Shown one piece after another: positions 43,312-51,449 of a stretch of 64,000 bases of DNA. Location: assembly GCF_028882275.1 (NCBI RefSeq), contig NZ_JARBUT010000023.1:46120-110119 (forward strand), written 5' to 3'. Origin of the DNA: Nocardiopsis sp. N85 (GTDB lineage: Bacteria > Actinomycetota > Actinomycetes > Streptosporangiales > Streptosporangiaceae). Numbering within the stretch: the stretch's first letter is position 1; each line of letters begins with the position of its first letter. Under the pieces are notes generated by a model, which did not search any database, had not been told where the DNA came from, and was given only the letters and a program-made list of their open reading frames with translations. The position numbers and the translations under genes are program-made.

Positions 43312-43732
43312 TCGTGCTCCTTGTCCGAGTGTGAGGGCGGGGTCGACCCTCATCGTGAAAATGACAACGGTTGTCATGGTAGGGGTGATTCGGTCCCCGT
43401 GGGGGTGGAAAACCGGATCCGGGGTGTCGAGGTGTGGATGGGGGCGCCCCCGCCGGAGGAGGAAGGGAGGGAACGGCGGGGACGCCCGGTCGAGGGGGCG
43501 TCGGACGGACCCGGTCGCACCGGGCGGAAACGTCCGGCGTCTCGCGTGAGTCGGTCCGGGGGCCCGGAGCGGCGACGGGTGTGCCACCGGTGCGGGGTCG
43601 TCGGGTCGTCGGAGGCGGCTTCCCCGATGGTCCGGCGGTGACGGGAGGCGGCGGGCCCCTCCGAGGTGCGGCGTGGGCCCCGTGTGCGGTGGCGGCGCCG
43701 ACCCCCGGGTGGGTCCGGGCGCGGCGGTCCGC
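43312..43732. other. Intergenic region with Zur-type box
   Basis: About 420 bases between the COG0523 gene and the importer operon, both on the minus strand. It contains the operator at 43362 near the importer start; the remaining part (43400-43730) is GC-rich and shows nothing recognisable. Confidence 0.55.
43362..43376. promoter_or_regulatory. Perfect Zur-type operator of the FecBCD-type operon
   Basis: TGACAACGGTTGTCA is a perfect 7-1-7 palindrome (extended to 17 bp by flanking A/T), 51 bp upstream of GTG 43311. It is the most symmetrical of five related sites in the window. Confidence 0.8.
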
Positions 43733-44824
43733 TCAGCCCTCGACGGCCGCGAAGGGGTCGTCGGCGAAGGTCGAGGCCGTCTCGTCGTCGGTGAGCAGGC
43801 AGGAGTCGAGCAGCGCGATGAGCCGGTCCGTGTCCAGGTCCACGCCGGTGAACGCCAGGTGCTGCCCCCGGTCGCCCACGGCCGGGTCCCAGTCCAGGAG
43901 GGCGGCGGTGCGGCGGGCCTCGGGCACCAGGTCCAGCGCGGCCTCGGGCAGGGCCGCGAGCCAGGGGCCGGCGGCGGCCACGGTGGCCATGTCGCGGTGG
44001 GAGTCCCACACCAGGACGGTGTCCGGGCGGCTGCCCAGCCACAGCCGTCCCCGGCCGCGCAGACTCATCGACACGAGCCCGTCCATGGCGTCGTGCAGCC
44101 GGGTGGGGTGCACGGGGCGGCGGCGCGACCACACCACGGTGCGCACCCGGCCGTGGGAGTGCTCGCCGTGGTGGGCGGAGAGCGGGTCGGTGCGGTTGTG
44201 GGCGGCGGCGGTGTCGAACCGGCCCGCGGTGAGCGCCGAGGTGTCGGTGGGGTCCATGACGGCGGCGGCCGGGTTGAGGTGTTCGACCAGGGCGCGGGCC
44301 TCGGCGAGGTGGCGCCGGCCGTGCAGGGCGATCGCGGTCGGGTACTCGATCTGGCGGCTGAGCACCTCGGAGACGGCGCGGTCGTCGTCCTGGGCGATGT
44401 CCAGGCCCCGGTCGGCGAGTTCGTCGTGGCCGGCCAGGTCGGGCAGGAGCCGGTCGGCGTCCACGGCCGTGACGACGGCGGTGAGGACGAGTTCGTCGCG
44501 GGCGGCGATCGCCTCGGCCACCGAACGGGGCTCGACGCCGTCCCAGGCGTCGACGACGCACAGGTCGTGGTCGCCGCGCGCGGCGAGGTCGAGCAGGAAG
44601 GGGACGAGGTCCTCGCGCAGGGTGCACGAGGCGCAGGCGTGGACGAGGTCGACGCGTGCGCGGTCGACGGTGCCCCCGGGGTCCCGGACGACCCGGTACA
44701 CGGTGCCCCGGTCGATCTCGGACAGGTCGTGGTGGACGACGAGGGTGCGGGGAACGGTCAGGGCGGCCCGGACGGTGCGCTCGCGTGCGTCGCGGTGCAG
44801 GCCGGTGATCACGGCCACGCGCAT
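43733..44824 (-). CDS. COG0523 (CobW/ZNG-like) metallochaperone family protein with degenerate P-loop
   Basis: A 363-residue COG0523 protein. The metal-binding motif appears as CASCTLREDLVPFL (about residue 64; CxxC in place of CxCC), and the C-terminal CobW_C domain has HGRVRTVVWSRRRPVHPTRL. A small His cluster HHGEHSHG (about 230) precedes it. The expected Walker A GxxxxGKT is replaced by GLHRDARERT near residue 8, so GTP hydrolysis in the classical way is doubtful. Similar P-loop-poor forms are known to me from Zur-regulated ribosomal-protein clusters. ATG 44824 has GAGGAGG; a Zur-type box is 24 bp upstream. Confidence 0.85.
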   Translation of the reverse strand: MRVAVITGLHRDARERTVRAALTVPRTLVVHHDLSEIDRGTVYRVVRDPGGTVDRARVDLVHACASCTLREDLVPFLLDLAARGDHDLCVVDAWDGVEPRSVAEAIAARDELVLTAVVTAVDADRLLPDLAGHDELADRGLDIAQDDDRAVSEVLSRQIEYPTAIALHGRRHLAEARALVEHLNPAAAVMDPTDTSALTAGRFDTAAAHNRTDPLSAHHGEHSHGRVRTVVWSRRRPVHPTRLHDAMDGLVSMSLRGRGRLWLGSRPDTVLVWDSHRDMATVAAAGPWLAALPEAALDLVPEARRTAALLDWDPAVGDRGQHLAFTGVDLDTDRLIALLDSCLLTDDETASTFADDPFAAVEG

Positions 44825-44847
44825 GGTCGCCTCCTCTCTGATGAAAA

Positions 44848-44862
44848 TGAAAACCGTTCTCA
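44848..44862. promoter_or_regulatory. Zur-type operator shared by COG0523 and MATE genes
   Basis: TGAAAACCGTTCTCA, a 7-1-7 dyad with one mismatched pair, lies in the 177-bp divergent region between the COG0523 (start 44824) and MATE (start 45002) genes. An overlapping half-site TGATGAAAATGA precedes it. Confidence 0.75.
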
Positions 44863-45001
44863 AAAGATACACGAGATCGATCCCGGGCCGGTCCCCGGGG
44901 GGTGTGGACCACGTCTCGGTCGCTCCGGAAAACCGGTGGCGGGACCGCTGCGCTCCGTGAGAGAACGGGGGCCCTCGCCCCCGCCGAAAGAGGTCCGCCA
45001 C

Positions 45002-46336
45002 GTGCGTCCGGTCACCGACCACACGCGCCTCACCGGGCGCTCCTTCGCCGGATTCGCCGCCACGATGCTCCTGGTCGAGTTCATGGTCGTCGGCATGGGC
45101 GCGGTGGACCTGCTGATGATCGCCCCCCTGGGGATGGTCCACATCGCCGCGCTGGGCCTGGGCGATCTCATCGCCGTGGCCCTGTTCTCGTTCTTCGCCG
45201 GCCTGGTGCACGCCCTGTCCGGTCGGTTGGCCGTCGCCGAGGGCGCCGGTGAGACGGTCCGCCGCCTGCCGGTCCTGGCCGTGGCCGGGGCGGCGCTGCT
45301 GGCCGTGTTCCAGGTCGTGGGCCTGGTCGCGGCCCCGCTCGTGGCGCCGGCGCTCACCGCCGCGGGCCAGGACCCGGTCCTCGTGCCCGCCGTGGCCGAC
45401 CACCTGGGCGTGCGGCTGGGCGGACTCGCCCTCGCGCTGACCGCCTCCGTGACGGGGGTGGCGTTGCGGGTGTGCGGGGCCAAGGGCACGGCCACGGCTG
45501 TGCTCGCGGTCGGCTTCGCCGCCAACCTCGCTCTCGACCACGCCTTCCTGTACACCGGCCTGGCGGTGTGGTTCTCATCGCCCGAGGCGGCGGTGGCCTG
45601 GGCGACCGTCGGCGCGCAGGCGGTGATGCTCCCCGTGGGCGCGCTTCCGCTGTACCGACTCCTGGCCCGACGCGGGCAGCGCCCCGTGCGGCCGCGTGCG
45701 CGCGAGGTGGGGCGGGAACTGCGCACCCTGGTCCCCACCGCGTGCGGCATCGGCGGCCGCCACGTCAACGACTACATGGGCGCCGTGCTGCCGGTGCTGT
45801 TCATCGGCACCCTGGGCGCGGAGGCGGTGGCCGCCACCGCCGTGGCCACCCGCGTGTACACCCTGTACTGCCGCCTGCCGCAGTCGTGCTTCGAGGCGGC
45901 GTTCGTGTTCTACGGCTACGCCCAGGGCGGTCCGGACGCCCGGCGGACCGTGCGGACCCTCACCCGGTACGCGGGCGCGGTCACCGCGGTGAGCGGCGTG
46001 GCGGCCGTGGCGGCGGCGCCCTGGCTCGTGGCCGCGTTCTCCGGCGGGGGCGTGGACCCGGAGCCGGCCCGGTGGCTGTTCCTCGCCTACATGGCGAGCC
46101 TGCCCGCGTACTTCTTCGACCAGCTCCGGGCCCGGTTCCTGAGCGTGCACCGTCGTGGCGGGGTGCTGGCGGCGACCTCGCTGCTCACCTACGCGGTGAC
46201 GGTGCCCCTGGCGTGGTGCGCGGTGTTCGTGTGGGGGTCGGCGTTCGGGGCGATCGCGGGCCGCGCCGCCGGGTACGCCCTGTCGGCCCTGTTCCTGGGG
46301 CGGGCACTGGACCGACAGTGGGCGTCGACGGGCTGA
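45002..46336 (+). CDS. MATE family exporter
   Basis: A 444-residue polytopic protein with twelve predicted helices in two related halves, the multidrug-and-toxin-extrusion layout: GRSFAGFAATMLLVEFMVVG in helix 1, GTATAVLAVGFAANLALDHA (N-x3-D region), and IGGRHVNDYMGAVLPVLFIG at the start of the second half. Exporters of this family work by proton or sodium antiport and in several bacteria secrete siderophores. GTG 45002 has AGAGG upstream. Divergent from the COG0523 gene with a shared Zur-type box, it is a candidate metallophore exporter. Confidence 0.8.
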   Translation: MRPVTDHTRLTGRSFAGFAATMLLVEFMVVGMGAVDLLMIAPLGMVHIAALGLGDLIAVALFSFFAGLVHALSGRLAVAEGAGETVRRLPVLAVAGAALLAVFQVVGLVAAPLVAPALTAAGQDPVLVPAVADHLGVRLGGLALALTASVTGVALRVCGAKGTATAVLAVGFAANLALDHAFLYTGLAVWFSSPEAAVAWATVGAQAVMLPVGALPLYRLLARRGQRPVRPRAREVGRELRTLVPTACGIGGRHVNDYMGAVLPVLFIGTLGAEAVAATAVATRVYTLYCRLPQSCFEAAFVFYGYAQGGPDARRTVRTLTRYAGAVTAVSGVAAVAAAPWLVAAFSGGGVDPEPARWLFLAYMASLPAYFFDQLRARFLSVHRRGGVLAATSLLTYAVTVPLAWCAVFVWGSAFGAIAGRAAGYALSALFLGRALDRQWASTG

Positions 46337-46341
46337 CGGGT

Positions 46342-47583
46342 TCACCCGACGGTGGCGCGGGCGCTGGTGAAGGTGCGTCCGCCCGGGGCCAGGGCGGCCA
46401 GGGCCGGGGCGATGACACAGGCCAGGGCGCAGCCGACGAGCACCGGTCCGGTGCCCCACGCGGCGGCGGCCGGTGCGATGAGCGCCAGCCCCACCGGCGC
46501 CAGACCGTAGGAGAGCAGGAAGTCGAGGGAGGACACCCGGGCCAGCTTGTCGGGGGCGACCTCGCGCTGCACGGAGGTGAACCAGGGCACGTTGAACAGT
46601 TCGATGCCCACCCCCACCAGCGCGTAGGCGACCAGGACCACGATCGGGCCCACCGGGGCGATCAGGCTCAGCGGGGCCAGCGCGTACAGTCCCAGCCCCG
46701 CCAGGGCCGCCCACCCCTGGGCGCGCGGCCGCCACCGGGACACGATGACCGCGCCGAGCAGGGCGCCGGCGGTGTAGGCGGTCAGCGCCCCGGCCAGGAC
46801 CGCCTCGGTGCCGTAGTGGTCGCGGCTCGCCAGCGGCAGCAGTACGCCGGTGGCGGAGTAACCGGTGGCGATGACGACGGTGAGGGCGCCCAGGCCGGCC
46901 AGGAACCACGGGTGGCGGCGCGCCTCGGCCAGACCGTCGAGGAACTCGGTGTGGAAGGGCGCGCGGGTGCGCGGCGCCACGGCGGCCGAACCGGGGGCGG
47001 GGGCCAGGGCGGCGATCAGCCACAGGGCGGCGGTGCCCAGGATCAGCACCCAGGTGCCGGTGACCAGGGCCAGCAGCGCGGTCAGGCCGGGGGCGAGCAG
47101 GGTGCTGACGCGGGTGGAGAAGGTCAGGGCGGCGTTCGCCTTCTGCCGGTCCGGCTCGGCGACGACCTCGGCGGTCAACGCCTGGAAGGCGGGCCGGCAG
47201 GCGCCCTGGCCCGCGCCGACGATCGTCGCGGCCACGGCCATCAGCACGGTGGAGCTTCCCAGGCCGACGACGAGGAGTGGGGTGGCCAGGGCGGCGGCCA
47301 GGCCCGACCACAGCACGACCGCCCGGCGTGAGTGGCGATCGGCGAGCAGTCCGCCGGCGGGGACGGCGACGAGGAAGCCGGCGGTGCGCAGGGCCAGGAC
47401 CAGACCGAGCTCGATGGCGGTGAGGGTGCCGTCCAGGACGGCCAGGCCCAGGATGAAGGGTAGAGCCCAGGTGGCCAGGCCCGATGCGGTGGTGGCGCAC
47501 CACAACCGCAGGAAGTCGGGATCGCGCAGCAGGCCGCCCCGGCGGGCGGTGGGTTCGGTGTTCGGCGCCGTTGTCGAGGACAC
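46342..47583 (-). CDS. MFS exporter, EntS-like
   Basis: A 413-residue major facilitator with twelve helices. FLRLWCATTASGLATWALPF opens the protein and GGLLADRHSRRAVVLWSG (about 77) is motif A. ALTAEVVAEPDRQKANA (about 140) is a pattern of the enterobactin-exporter-like (MFS_3) branch, many members of which export siderophores. It converges with the MATE gene (5 bp apart) and diverges from the biosynthetic operon. GTG 47583 is the first start; its ribosome site is weak. A Zur-type box is 52 bp upstream. Confidence 0.85.
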   Translation of the reverse strand: MSSTTAPNTEPTARRGGLLRDPDFLRLWCATTASGLATWALPFILGLAVLDGTLTAIELGLVLALRTAGFLVAVPAGGLLADRHSRRAVVLWSGLAAALATPLLVVGLGSSTVLMAVAATIVGAGQGACRPAFQALTAEVVAEPDRQKANAALTFSTRVSTLLAPGLTALLALVTGTWVLILGTAALWLIAALAPAPGSAAVAPRTRAPFHTEFLDGLAEARRHPWFLAGLGALTVVIATGYSATGVLLPLASRDHYGTEAVLAGALTAYTAGALLGAVIVSRWRPRAQGWAALAGLGLYALAPLSLIAPVGPIVVLVAYALVGVGIELFNVPWFTSVQREVAPDKLARVSSLDFLLSYGLAPVGLALIAPAAAAWGTGPVLVGCALACVIAPALAALAPGGRTFTSARATVG

Positions 47584-47634
47584 GCGGTGGTTCTCACTCT
47601 CCGGAAGGTGGTGATGGCTGCCCGTCCACTGTAG

Positions 47635-47649
47635 TGAAAACGATTATCA
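47635..47649. promoter_or_regulatory. Zur-type operator of the MFS gene
   Basis: TGAAAACGATTATCA, a 7-1-7 dyad differing from 5944 only in its last base, 52 bp upstream of the minus-strand MFS start. Together with 47810 it brackets the divergent promoter region. Confidence 0.75.
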
Positions 47650-47808
47650 GTGGCGAACTTTTCCGCGAACCCCGGCCCCCCCTCGACGGGGACGATGGTG
47701 ATGGCGGGCCCGCATTCACGTCGGTGGAAGTGGGAATGTCCGTTCGGGGGCGCGATCCGCCGTGTCCTCGGGTGCGGGATGGATCACGTTCCGTGTTCGC
47801 CGAATCCG

Positions 47809-47837
47809 ATGACAACGATTTTCATTTCACCTATAGT
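47809..47837 (+). promoter_or_regulatory. Zur-type operator overlapping the promoter of the biosynthetic operon
   Basis: The dyad TGACAACGATTTTCA (47810-47824) overlaps ATGACA (47809-47814), which with TATAGT (47832-47837) makes a well-spaced (17 bp) housekeeping promoter. A repressor bound here would cover the -35. The GTG start of the methyltransferase is 37 bp downstream of the -10. Confidence 0.75.
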
Positions 47838-47873
47838 GCCGCTCAGGACGCCCCCCTTCCCGAAAGGAACCGA

Positions 47874-48599
47874 GTGGACCGTTCGCTCATCGCCACCCTG
47901 CCGCCCCCGCTTCCGGCCGAACAGATCATCGACCTCAACCGTCCCCGTGTCGATCTGGCCACCCACCGCCGCTACGCATGGAACGGCTGGGTCCTGGACG
48001 TCCCGCCCGGTGTCTTCCTACCCGGTGCGACCAGCCGCATGATCCACCAGCGCATCCTCGACGACGTCATCGACGTGCGGGGCCGCCACTACGCCGCCAT
48101 GGGCTGCGGCCTGGGCGTGGAGGCCGCCGTCGCCGCCCTGCGCGGCGCCCGCACCGTCCACGCCCTGGACGTCCACCCCGCCAGCGTCGCGGCCACCGAG
48201 GCCGTCCACCGGACCATCGTCGGCGAGGGCGCGACCGAGACCGTCCTCACCGCGAAGGTCTCGGACATGTTCTCCGCCGTGCCCGACGGCACCCGGTTCG
48301 ACGTCATCACCTTCAACCCGCCCGCCGTCAGCCAACGGGTGAGCGCGGACCCCGACATCGTGCGCAACGTGTGCGAGGGCGCTCCCATCACCGACCTCTT
48401 CTTCACCCAGATCGCCGAACGCGGCCTGCTCGCCCCCGGCGGAGAGGCGCACCTCATCGCCTCCAACACCGCCGACCTGCGCACCATCATCGGTCGCGCC
48501 GTCGACCTCGGCTTCGACGCCGAGATCGCCCACCTCCACGACTGGGAGGACGGCGTGCTCACCTACCTGTTCCGCCTGACCCGAGAGGACGCCGCGTGA
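47874..48599 (+). CDS. MTS-family SAM-dependent methyltransferase of the putative metallophore operon
   Basis: A 241-residue class I methyltransferase. The SAM loop is unusual, YAAMGCGLGVEAAVAAL (about 75), followed by ALDVHPASVAATE; FNPPAV (about 144) is the (N/D)PP(Y/F)-type motif of HemK/RsmC-like N-methyltransferases, here with Ala-Val after NPP. LDVPPGVFLPGATSRMI resembles the PGVFxP substrate loop of PrmC-like enzymes. It probably methylates a nitrogen of a small molecule rather than protein or RNA, as judged from its operon. GTG 47874 has AAAGGA upstream. First of four overlapping genes behind a Zur-type box. Confidence 0.78.
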   Translation: MDRSLIATLPPPLPAEQIIDLNRPRVDLATHRRYAWNGWVLDVPPGVFLPGATSRMIHQRILDDVIDVRGRHYAAMGCGLGVEAAVAALRGARTVHALDVHPASVAATEAVHRTIVGEGATETVLTAKVSDMFSAVPDGTRFDVITFNPPAVSQRVSADPDIVRNVCEGAPITDLFFTQIAERGLLAPGGEAHLIASNTADLRTIIGRAVDLGFDAEIAHLHDWEDGVLTYLFRLTREDAA

Positions 48600-49405
48600 A
48601 GGGCCTGAACGCACTGTTCGAGGCGGCCCAGGCCTCCCCGACCCCGCTGCCCGTGGCCACCAGCGTGTTCTGGGCCCACCACGGCACCCGCCTGGCCGGC
48701 GGCGACGTCACCTACCTCAACCGCTACGTGCTGGTGCGGGTCGGCCCCGCCTTCGGCGCCTGCGCGTTCGAAGAGGGCGAACTCGACCCGTCGGTGTGCG
48801 CCGAGGCCTCCGGGCTGCCCCTGGGAGAGCTGCTCGCCGAGGACCGGCCGCTGCCGCTGCGGCTGGCGGCCCTGGACGCGCTCCTGGCCGCGGAGCTCCC
48901 TCACCACCGCGACCCGCGCGCCGAGGCCGTGTCCCTGCCCGAGGGCACGCCCGAACGGCGCGCCGTCGCCCGCGACGCGGCCATCGCCGGCCTGCTGCCC
49001 GACCCGCGCGGACGCCGGGTGGGGCTGATCGGTGTGGTCAACCCGCTGGTCGCCGCCATCCGCGAACGCGGCGGCGAGTGCCTGCCCTGCGACCTCAACC
49101 TGCGCCGCACCCAGTGGGGCGACGAGGTGGGCTCCTCCATGGAGGAGGTGCTGGACGAGGCCGACGCCATCGTCGCCACCGGCATGACCCTGGGCAACGG
49201 CACCTTCGACACGATCCTGGAACGGTGCCGCGAACGCGACGTCCCGCTGGTGGTCTACGCCCAGAGCGGCGCGGCCGTCGCCCGAGCTTTCCTGGGGGAG
49301 GGGGTGACCGCCCTGTCGGCCGAACCCTTCCCGTTCTCCCAGTTCAGCGCGGTTCCCACCGCCCTGTACCGGTACCGGTCCGACGGGGTGGGGGCCGGTT
49401 CGTGA
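48596..49405 (+). CDS. DUF364 (putative heavy-metal chelation) protein with DUF4213-like N-terminus
   Basis: A 269-residue protein. The N-terminal 90 residues resemble the DUF4213 enolase-N-like fold (GACAFEEGELDPSVCAEASG). Residues about 120-265 are a Rossmann-like DUF364 domain: RRVGLIGVVNPLVAAIRERG, DEADAIVATGMTLGNGTFDT (about 198-217), VPLVVYAQSGAAVAR. Pfam calls DUF364 a putative heavy-metal chelation domain; its reaction is unknown. GTG 48596 overlaps the methyltransferase stop, and its own stop overlaps the kinase start. Its place in this operon suggests a step in assembly of, or metal insertion into, the product. Confidence 0.75.
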   Translation: MKGLNALFEAAQASPTPLPVATSVFWAHHGTRLAGGDVTYLNRYVLVRVGPAFGACAFEEGELDPSVCAEASGLPLGELLAEDRPLPLRLAALDALLAAELPHHRDPRAEAVSLPEGTPERRAVARDAAIAGLLPDPRGRRVGLIGVVNPLVAAIRERGGECLPCDLNLRRTQWGDEVGSSMEEVLDEADAIVATGMTLGNGTFDTILERCRERDVPLVVYAQSGAAVARAFLGEGVTALSAEPFPFSQFSAVPTALYRYRSDGVGAGS

Positions 49406-50364
49406 TCACCGGCACCGGACGCGCCGCCTGTCACCACGGCGAGATCGTCCAAGGCGTGTTCCTGGACCGGCGGGGCCGTCCCCGCCGGGGCCTGGTCACC
49501 CTGCCCATGGCCGCCCCCGTCACGGAGGCGGTGTTCACCCCCCTTCCCGGCACCCCGGCCCACCGGGTGGACGTCCACCCGGTGGGCCGGGCCAAGGCGG
49601 CCCGGGCCGCCGCGCTGGCCGTCGCCGAATGCGCGACCCGCCGGGCGGCGGTCTGCGGGGGGACGCTGCGGCTGCGCGGAGGTGTCCCCACCGGGCTCGG
49701 CCTGGGCTCCTCCACCAGCGACGTCACCGCCGCCATCCGCGCCGTGTGCGCCGGTTTCGGGGTTGACCCCTCACCCGCGACCGTCGCCCGGATCGCCGTG
49801 GCCGCCGAGGGGGCCAGCGACCCCATCATGTGGGAGGGCGGGCGGGCGCTGCTGTTCGCCCAGCGCGAGGGGCGCGTCCTGGAGGACCTGGGGGCGCCGC
49901 TGCCGCCCATGGTCGTGGTGGGCTGCCTCACCGGCGGCGGGGCCCCGGTGAACACACTGGCGCTCCGGATCCGCGTGGACCGGCGCGAGGCCGCGGTCCA
50001 CGAACGCCTGCGCGCCGCCCTGCGCGTCGCGCTCGCCGTCGGGGACGCCGCGGAGGTGGGGCGGATCGGTACCGAGAGCGCGATCCTCAACCAACGGGTT
50101 CTGCCCAAGCCCGAACTGGGGACGATCAAGGACGTCGCCCGCCTGTGCGGGGCGGTCGGCGTCCAGGTCGCGCACAGCGGCAACGTCGCCGGTGTGCTCT
50201 TCGACGCCCGTGTCGACGATCTGGGGGCCCGGATCGATACCGCCCTGGAGCGGTTGCGCGGGGAAGGGCTCACCCCCACCCGGGTCTTTTCCACCCCCCA
50301 TCCGACCCATGGAGAGACGACGTGGACGACCACGTGTGCGAGACCCTTGGCAGACCGGACCTGA
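49402..50364 (+). CDS. GHMP kinase, PduX (L-threonine kinase)-like
   Basis: A 320-residue GHMP-superfamily kinase. ACHHGEIVQGVFL (about residues 9-21) parallels the PCSCGELxQG start of PduX. GVPTGLGLGSSTSDVTA (about 94-110) is the phosphate-binding loop, and VQVAHSGNVAGVLFD (about 255) the third GHMP motif (AHSGTVxGVL in PduX). PduX makes O-phospho-L-threonine in the cobalamin pathway, but no cobalamin genes are near. Instead the next gene is a PLP beta-replacing enzyme that could use an O-phosphoamino acid. GTG 49402 overlaps the previous stop; its end overlaps the next gene by 43 bp. Confidence 0.8.
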   Translation: MITGTGRAACHHGEIVQGVFLDRRGRPRRGLVTLPMAAPVTEAVFTPLPGTPAHRVDVHPVGRAKAARAAALAVAECATRRAAVCGGTLRLRGGVPTGLGLGSSTSDVTAAIRAVCAGFGVDPSPATVARIAVAAEGASDPIMWEGGRALLFAQREGRVLEDLGAPLPPMVVVGCLTGGGAPVNTLALRIRVDRREAAVHERLRAALRVALAVGDAAEVGRIGTESAILNQRVLPKPELGTIKDVARLCGAVGVQVAHSGNVAGVLFDARVDDLGARIDTALERLRGEGLTPTRVFSTPHPTHGETTWTTTCARPLADRT

Positions 50365-51341
50365 TCGACCTCGGCGGCGGGCTGGCGTGCCTGCGGTTCG
50401 AGTCCATGAAGGTGGCCTCCGCCGTCGCGGCGGTGCGCCACCTGCTCGACACCGGGACCGTGCGTCCCGGCGACACCCTGATGGACAGCTCCAGCGGCAT
50501 CTACGCCTACGGGTTGGCGCTGGCCTGCCACCGGTACGGACTGCGCTGCCACATCGTGGGATCCACCACCATCGACCGGACCACCCGGGTACAGCTGGAG
50601 ATCCTGGGCGCCACGTTGGAGCAGGTGCCGCCCTCCGACGACCTGCGGTTCGACCAGAGCCGCCGGGTCGCCCGGGTGCGCGAGCTGCTCGCCGAACACC
50701 CCGACTACCACTGGATGCGCCAGTACCACGACTCGGTGCACTACCTGGGGTACCGGGCGGTCGCCGACCAGATCGCCAAGGAATGCGACCCCGCCCCGCT
50801 GACCGTGGTCGGCGGGGTCGGGTCGGGGGCCTCCACGGGGGCGCTCGCGACGTTCCTGCGCGAGCGGGCGCCGGACACCGCGCTGGTGGGGGTGCAGCCG
50901 TTCGGCAGCGTCACCTTCGGCGGGGAGGCGGTGCGCGACAAGGAGATCATCATCGCCGGGATCGGCAGCTCCATCCCGTTCGGCAACGTGGACCACACCC
51001 TGTACGACGCCGTCCACTGGGTCGGGTTCGACGCGGCCCTGGCCGGAAGCGTGGAACTGCTGCGACGGCACGCGGTCTTCGCCGGGCTGTCCGGCGGGGC
51101 CGCCCACCTGGTGGCCCGGTGGGAGGCGCGGCGGGCACCGGAACGGCGGGTGGTGTTCGTGGCGGCCGACACCGGACACCGGTACGTGGAGTCGGTGTTC
51201 GCCCGGCACGACGAGGCGCCGGACATGGGCGCGTTGGCGCCGTCGGCGATCGACGACCCCGGCGACCTGGTGCCCCCGTGGTCGCGCATGGAGTGGGGGC
51301 GGGCCCCCGCCCCGGCCCGAGCCGTCCACGTCGAGGACTGA
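50322..51341 (+). CDS. PLP fold-type II enzyme, cysteine-synthase/SbnA-like
   Basis: A 339-residue tryptophan-synthase-beta-fold enzyme. LACLRFESMKVASAVAAV (about 22-39) stands where the Schiff-base Lys motif (xNPxxSxKDR) lies, in altered form; DSSSGIYAYGLALACHRYG replaces the TSGNTG substrate loop, and GGVGSGASTGALATFL (about 165) is the phosphate-cradle GTGGT-like loop. SGGAAHLVAR near 262 is also conserved. By analogy with SbnA (O-phosphoserine plus glutamate), it may replace the phosphate of a phospho-amino acid made by the preceding kinase with an amine. GTG 50322 has GGAGAG. Reaction inferred. Confidence 0.78.
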   Translation: MDDHVCETLGRPDLIDLGGGLACLRFESMKVASAVAAVRHLLDTGTVRPGDTLMDSSSGIYAYGLALACHRYGLRCHIVGSTTIDRTTRVQLEILGATLEQVPPSDDLRFDQSRRVARVRELLAEHPDYHWMRQYHDSVHYLGYRAVADQIAKECDPAPLTVVGGVGSGASTGALATFLRERAPDTALVGVQPFGSVTFGGEAVRDKEIIIAGIGSSIPFGNVDHTLYDAVHWVGFDAALAGSVELLRRHAVFAGLSGGAAHLVARWEARRAPERRVVFVAADTGHRYVESVFARHDEAPDMGALAPSAIDDPGDLVPPWSRMEWGRAPAPARAVHVED

Positions 51342-51363
51342 TCCGGGGAGCGGACCGGGCGGC

Positions 51364-51397
51364 ACGGGACCCGCGCCCCATCGGGTGCGGGTCCCGT
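51364..51397 (+). terminator. Hairpin terminator of the biosynthetic operon
   Basis: ACGGGACCCGC and GCGGGTCCCGT form an 11-bp perfect stem with a 12-nt loop, 22 bp after the stop of the PLP enzyme and followed by TT. It separates the four-enzyme operon from the membrane-protein pair. Confidence 0.75.
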
Positions 51398-51449
51398 TCG
51401 TCGGTGGGGGGATGGCGACGCCGCGTGAGGTGGCGTTAAGGTCGACCCC

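Noticed and set aside
43312..43377. Longer start for the FecCD-type permease at ATG 43377.
   Set aside because: That reading would encode the operator palindrome as protein; GTG 43311 has AAGGAG at the right distance.
49402..50364. Cobalamin pathway role for the PduX-like kinase.
   Set aside because: No cob/cbi gene is present nearby and its operon partners and operator point to metal handling.
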